Shown here: positions 30,434-33,471 of the stretch, in pieces
How the letters are laid out: each line of letters starts with the position of its first letter
Numbering within the stretch: the stretch's first letter is position 1
Assembly (NCBI GenBank): GCA_022652985.1
Contig: JALCRY010000027.1
Location: forward strand, 1 to 33,471
Direction of reading: 5' to 3'
Length of the DNA: 33,471 bases
From: Eubacteriaceae bacterium
GTDB taxonomy: Bacteria; Bacillota; Clostridia; Peptostreptococcales; Anaerovoracaceae
The notes under the pieces: model-generated
Database searches by the model: none
Seen by the model: only the letters and a program-made list of their open reading frames with translations
What the model was told of the DNA's origin: nothing
Made by a program: the position numbers and the translations under genes

Positions 30434-32143
30434 TTATGAAACCTGATCGTCATCATCTTCGCCCACTGCCTGTGCAGCCGCAAGTTTTGCGCCGATCTTA
30501 TGCATCTTTCCGCCGAACCAGATGCCAAGCTTGCTCTGCTTGACTACGAGCGGTTCCTCGCCGTTATCCGGTGCGTTGGCAACATGTTTTTCGTATACAT
30601 ACGAGCCGTCTGCCAGACGCGGACGTCTCTTCATGTATTTGATGAAGCCGAAGAACATTATTATGCCCAGGAAAGCTATAGGCATTCCGCATATTGCTTT
30701 GATTACCTTTACTCCTTCGATTCCTCCTGTCGATACGAACACGAGAGCTACTGCGATAAACAATACGCCCCAGTAGATCTTCACGTGTGAAGGAGGTTCT
30801 ACCGAACTCCTCGCATCAGCGTCATGTATCGACATGCTTGACAACGTGCCGAGCATCGAATTTGCCTGCGTGATCAGAGAGACTGCTATGATGACAAGCA
30901 TGAAGGCAGTCATGATCCCCGAAAGCGGTATGTGCTGGAATACTGACAATGTCAGTGCTTCTGCTCCCTTTGTCTTATAGATCGCATAGTAGTCGATTCC
31001 CTTGTAATACTGGCCGTACAGTACTGTGCCGCCGAATACTGAGAACCATACGAATCCGAACAGTGAAGGCATTGCCCAGTTTACCACGATGAACTCTTTC
31101 AGAGTTCTGCCGTAACCCATCTTTACGAAGAAGAGTCCGAGCATCGGCGCATAAGCCATCCAGTCTGTCCACCAGTACATATCCCACCACTGCGGCCAGA
31201 ATGCTCCGTCCTTGAACGGCGATGTGAATGTCATCGAGGAAACGAATGTCTGTACGAATTCACCCAGCGACTGAGTTGAAAGGTTCAGTGTATATCCTAT
31301 AGGTCCTACAAGGAATATGAATGCCAGCAGGATGTAATAGAACAATGTGTTCTTGTCTCCCAGCCAGGCGATTCCTCTCCTGAGGCCCGTAAGTCCTGTC
31401 AGCATGTATACTACGAAAAGTGCTCCGCCTACGCAGAAATACACAAACATGTTTGCGTCTATTCCTGTCCATAGTTCCACTCCTGCGGAGAGCTGCATGA
31501 TCCCGTAGCCGAGGCCTCCGGATACTGCTCCTGCCAGTGCGAATGTTGTCAGTACATCTACGAATGAAGCCCATTTTGTATTGACGAAGTTCCTGCCGAA
31601 AACAGGCGTGAGCATTGAACTTACTTTATAAGGCATGCCCATGTTGTGGATAGCATATGCCAGAACGAGTCCGAATACTACGCAGCTGGCATACGGGGTG
31701 ATCGTCCAGTGCATGAATGTCTTGGCCATGCCCCAGATGATAGCCTCATTCGTACCGCCGGTAATGCCCATACCCGGTGCAGGTTCTTTCGAGAACAGCA
31801 GCGGTTCAGCTGCGCCCCAGAAGACAACGCCTGCGCCGATACCGGTCGTCAGCGATACTGCGAACCAGTGTCTGTAGCCTATCTTAGGCTGTGCGTTCGG
31901 TCCGCCGAGCTTGATCTTGCCAAGAGGCGTAGCCAGAACTACTATCAGGAATACAACGAATGCGAAGAGCAGTAAACTCTCTACCCAGCCCAGGTTCCAC
32001 ATCATCTTGATGTAGAAGTTGTTCAATACCGTTATAAACGGTACCGGATTTCCGAAACCAAGCACTACCATTGTTATAAAAATAGCACCAGGAATCAGAA
32101 GAACTGCAGGCCTGAGTCTGTACTTCTTTTGACTATTTTCCAT
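30434..32143 (-). CDS. BCCT family transporter with altered aromatic box
   Basis: 569 aa with about 12 helices. Family landmarks: 'RHWFAVSLTTGIGAGVVFWGAAEPL' (glycine-rich TM3), 'FMHWTITPYASCVVFGLVLAYA' (TM4) and 'YWWTDWMAYAPMLGLFFVKMGYGRTLKEF' (TM8 signature). BCCT proteins import betaine, choline or carnitine. By eye against BetP, W146 matches W189, but Y151 replaces W194 and C154 replaces Y197; in TM8, D327 replaces W373, W328 is kept and Y331 replaces W377. An Asp in the cation-binding box suggests a ligand other than plain betaine. A long acidic C-tail (EDDDDQ) is present. GGGAG lies seven bases before the ATG; the gene is 49 bases after the activase gene and shares its sigma-54 promoter. 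Confidence 0.95.
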   Translation of the reverse strand: MENSQKKYRLRPAVLLIPGAIFITMVVLGFGNPVPFITVLNNFYIKMMWNLGWVESLLLFAFVVFLIVVLATPLGKIKLGGPNAQPKIGYRHWFAVSLTTGIGAGVVFWGAAEPLLFSKEPAPGMGITGGTNEAIIWGMAKTFMHWTITPYASCVVFGLVLAYAIHNMGMPYKVSSMLTPVFGRNFVNTKWASFVDVLTTFALAGAVSGGLGYGIMQLSAGVELWTGIDANMFVYFCVGGALFVVYMLTGLTGLRRGIAWLGDKNTLFYYILLAFIFLVGPIGYTLNLSTQSLGEFVQTFVSSMTFTSPFKDGAFWPQWWDMYWWTDWMAYAPMLGLFFVKMGYGRTLKEFIVVNWAMPSLFGFVWFSVFGGTVLYGQYYKGIDYYAIYKTKGAEALTLSVFQHIPLSGIMTAFMLVIIAVSLITQANSMLGTLSSMSIHDADARSSVEPPSHVKIYWGVLFIAVALVFVSTGGIEGVKVIKAICGMPIAFLGIIMFFGFIKYMKRRPRLADGSYVYEKHVANAPDNGEEPLVVKQSKLGIWFGGKMHKIGAKLAAAQAVGEDDDDQVS

Positions 32144-32192
32144 TTTTTTCTCCCATTAACTAACAATCAATCAATTAAATAACACAATCGAA

Positions 32193-32969
32193 TCAAATGA
32201 CCTTTTCAACATATCTTCTGACTATATCACGGTACCCTTCCATCTGCTCAAGTGTCGGAGGCTCCACTCCCTCAAGCGGGTAGTCTCTGCCTAATTTTGC
32301 ATATGTAGCTGTACCGAGCTTATGATATCTGAGAAGCTCAGAATGATGGAGATGCTTTAATCCCGAGCAGAATCGGCCGATCGATTCCAGTTCCTGCTCT
32401 GAATCATTGACTCCCGGGATCACCGGTGTTCTGACGACAAGGCGGAAATCATCATCAATTTCATTTGTAGATTCTAAATTTTTCAAAATGATTTCGTTGT
32501 CTGCGCCTACGTAACGCTTATGCATCTCGCTGCTGAAGATCTTCAGGTCCACATATGCCGTATCGACATAGCGGAGCACCGAGCGCACAGTTTCCCACGG
32601 AGCATAAAATGATGTCTCGATCGCAGTATTGATGCATTCGCTGTGAGCGCTGCTCAGTACCGCGCGGGTGAAATCAGGCTGAGCCAGTATCTCCCCGCCG
32701 GACATCGTAAGTCCGCCTTTAGAAATGAAAAAGAAATTAGAATCCTTTCTGACTTCTTTCATTACTTCATCTACGGTCATCTCCGTGCCGTAGACGGTTT
32801 CAGCCGTCTTTTCGATGTCGAACGACTGACTTTCCGGAGTAGAACACCATTGGCATCTGAGAGGGCATCCTTTAAGAAATACAACCGTGCGAAATCCGTC
32901 TCCGTCATGTATCGAAGATCTTTCAATTCTCAATACCATTCCTTTGAGATTGTTATTCTGTGATTCCAT
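32193..32969 (-). CDS. Glycyl radical enzyme activating protein (radical SAM)
   Basis: 258 aa. The radical-SAM cluster motif 'KGCPLRCQWCSTPES' supplies C35, C39 and C42, and 'GGLTMSGGE' (about 85-93) is the SAM-binding GGE motif. 'HDGDGFRTVVFLKGCP' is typical of PflA-type activases. It installs the glycyl radical on a partner enzyme, here surely the gene ending at 33368. Unlike CutD, HPAD-AE and most non-Pfl activases, there is no ferredoxin-like insert with extra CxxCxxC motifs between the cluster and GGE; the length matches PflA. It is the first gene of a sigma-54-driven unit with the BCCT carrier. Confidence 0.95.
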   Translation of the reverse strand: MESQNNNLKGMVLRIERSSIHDGDGFRTVVFLKGCPLRCQWCSTPESQSFDIEKTAETVYGTEMTVDEVMKEVRKDSNFFFISKGGLTMSGGEILAQPDFTRAVLSSAHSECINTAIETSFYAPWETVRSVLRYVDTAYVDLKIFSSEMHKRYVGADNEIILKNLESTNEIDDDFRLVVRTPVIPGVNDSEQELESIGRFCSGLKHLHHSELLRYHKLGTATYAKLGRDYPLEGVEPPTLEQMEGYRDIVRRYVEKVI

Positions 32970-33025
32970 TTCCTGCCGCCTCTCTGAATACTAGTTGATA
33001 TGTCTATTGTCCACATTAATATAAT

Positions 33026-33043
33026 AAGCAAATATCATGCCAA
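33026..33043 (-). promoter_or_regulatory. Sigma-54 (-24/-12) promoter of activase-BCCT
   Basis: Minus-strand sequence TTGGCATGATATTTGCTT has GG (33040-33041) and GC (33028-33029) separated by exactly ten bases and agrees closely with the TTGGCAC-N5-TTGCW consensus. The predicted start point lies about 45 bases before the activase ATG. Expression therefore needs RpoN and an AAA+ activator, which is not encoded in the window. Confidence 0.85.
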
Positions 33044-33067
33044 TCCGGCCGCCTGAAATGCCAAATA

Positions 33068-33231
33068 TTTTTGCATGCGCAAAAAGATTTAAAATTCAGT
33101 AATTGGAACGACTGCATGGTTTTTTGACGTCATTCGATCTGGAAAATTTCGATATTCCCGGATGTTTTTTATACAAAATCTCAGTTTTGCCTGCAAAACA
33201 TTTTGCATGTGCAAAATTTTTGCGCGCAGAA
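33068..33231. promoter_or_regulatory. Repeated TTTTGC-N-GCAAAA palindromes (activator sites)
   Basis: Perfect copies are TTTTTGC-ATGC-GCAAAAA (33068-33085), GTTTTGC-CT-GCAAAAC (33184-33199) and TTTTGCA-TG-TGCAAAA (33201-33216). An imperfect one is TTTTGC-GC-GCAGAA (33218-33231), and a half-site TTTTTGC lies at 33232-33238. They are 30 to 200 bases upstream of the sigma-54 promoter, the usual place for enhancer sites of Fis-HTH activators. They fill the otherwise gene-free stretch 32970-33367. Confidence 0.75.
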
Positions 33232-33284
33232 TTTTTGCACCGCCGACATTCTTTGCCCCGTCCGTGATCAGGCTGGCACCATGC

Positions 33285-33322
33285 AAAAAGCGTCCCCCCG
33301 GGATACGCTCCCGGGAAAACGC
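33285..33322 (-). terminator. Strong intrinsic terminator of the glycyl radical enzyme gene
   Basis: Minus strand GCGTTTTCCCGGGA - GCGTA - TCCCGGGGGGACGC (14-bp stem including three G-U pairs) followed by TTTTT, 46 bases after the stop. It separates the enzyme's transcript from the activase-BCCT unit. Confidence 0.88.
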
Positions 33323-33367
33323 CTGCTGCATTGTAGGATATTTGTTGTACTTTATCGATATATGGTT

Positions 33368-33471
33368 TTATGCCCACTGGGCGTATTCTGTACGTCCGAT
33401 GATCTCGTCCTGAGTCTCCTTGCCGAGTTCTACGAAGAATGCCGTGTAGCCCGCAACTCTGATCAGAAGGT
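33368..33471 (-). CDS. Glycyl radical enzyme, C-terminal fragment (5' part outside window)
   Basis: Only the last 34 codons are inside the window, ending in TAA at 33368. They encode the glycyl radical motif RVAGYTAFF, with the radical Gly in VAGY, followed by [17 protein letters not shown] and a short AQWA tail. This is the conserved C-terminus of pyruvate formate-lyase-like enzymes, which need an activase such as the one encoded next door. The 'V/E-L-x-K-x-x-QDEII-x-RT' ending resembles the choline/diol/sulfonate lyase branch more than Pfl itself, but the substrate cannot be assigned from this fragment. The neighbouring BCCT carrier suggests a quaternary-amine or related zwitterionic substrate. 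Confidence 0.92.
   Translation of the reverse strand, partial: LLIRVAGYTAFFVELGKETQDEIIGRTEYAQWA

Noticed and set aside
33068-33231. CcpA catabolite-response (cre) sites
   Set aside because: The repeats are AT-flanked TTTTGC/GCAAAA palindromes, do not follow the cre consensus, and occur in tandem upstream of a sigma-54 promoter.
32193-33471. Assignment as a choline TMA-lyase locus (cutC/cutD)
   Set aside because: The BCCT neighbour suggests it, but the activase lacks the ferredoxin insert expected for CutD, the BCCT box is altered and only 34 codons of the enzyme are visible.

Overview
The window looks like a chromosomal segment of a strictly anaerobic, monoderm Clostridia-type bacterium. 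This is inferred from the gene families (glycyl radical enzyme and activase, EFR1-type flavodoxin/ferredoxin, AGCS and BCCT carriers, YesN-type response regulator, PaaK/ACT pair), strong GGAGG ribosome binding sites, and a sigma-54 promoter. An affiliation near Anaerovoracaceae (Family XIII) is a guess. Almost every gene is on the minus strand; the one clear exception is a small OsmC-like gene at 16102-16539. I saw no tRNA, rRNA, IS element, phage gene or CRISPR array.

Left region (1-13942, read right to left): an XdhC-family protein and a Crp/Fnr regulator overlap and lead into a train of exported proteins. Eight of the nine exported proteins are secreted, lipid-anchored or membrane-anchored, and carry repeated units that resemble the oxidoreductase molybdopterin-binding (sulfite-oxidase, SUOX) fold; three of them share a 'GQK'-type motif near the end of a unit. 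Two end in fibronectin type III-like domains and a third has a looser one. The ninth is a GLUG-repeat protein. Inside the train sit a MotA/TolQ/ExbB proton-channel protein and a DUF2149 protein that looks like an ExbD-type partner. An ExbB/ExbD-like ion-driven engine encoded with a set of surface SUOX-like proteins in a monoderm is the best candidate here for an undescribed system. The cluster runs off the left edge.

Middle region (14086-23313): a PaaK-type aryl-CoA ligase with its ACT-domain partner, with an 18-bp palindrome filling the promoter spacer; the plus-strand OsmC-like gene; an operon of a BvgS/EvgS-type hybrid kinase with two periplasmic-type binding domains, a metallo-beta-lactamase-fold hydrolase and a CCG-domain iron-sulfur protein; and a two-component pair whose LytS-type kinase has an N-terminal cupin and a PocR-like sensor.

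Right region (23410-33471): an SHMT-family enzyme with several catalytic residues replaced, alanine racemase, D-serine ammonia-lyase and an AGCS amino-acid carrier, suggesting import and breakdown of serine, D-serine, glycine or alanine. Next come an EFR1 flavodoxin/ferredoxin and a cupin plus Fis-type HTH regulator. Last is a BCCT transporter, a glycyl radical activase, and the C-terminus of a glycyl radical enzyme at the right edge. The glycyl radical enzyme ends in a strong terminator. The activase-BCCT unit has its own near-perfect sigma-54 promoter and three or four copies of a TTTTGC-GCAAAA palindrome upstream of it. The short activase and the altered BCCT substrate box argue against an ordinary choline TMA-lyase locus.
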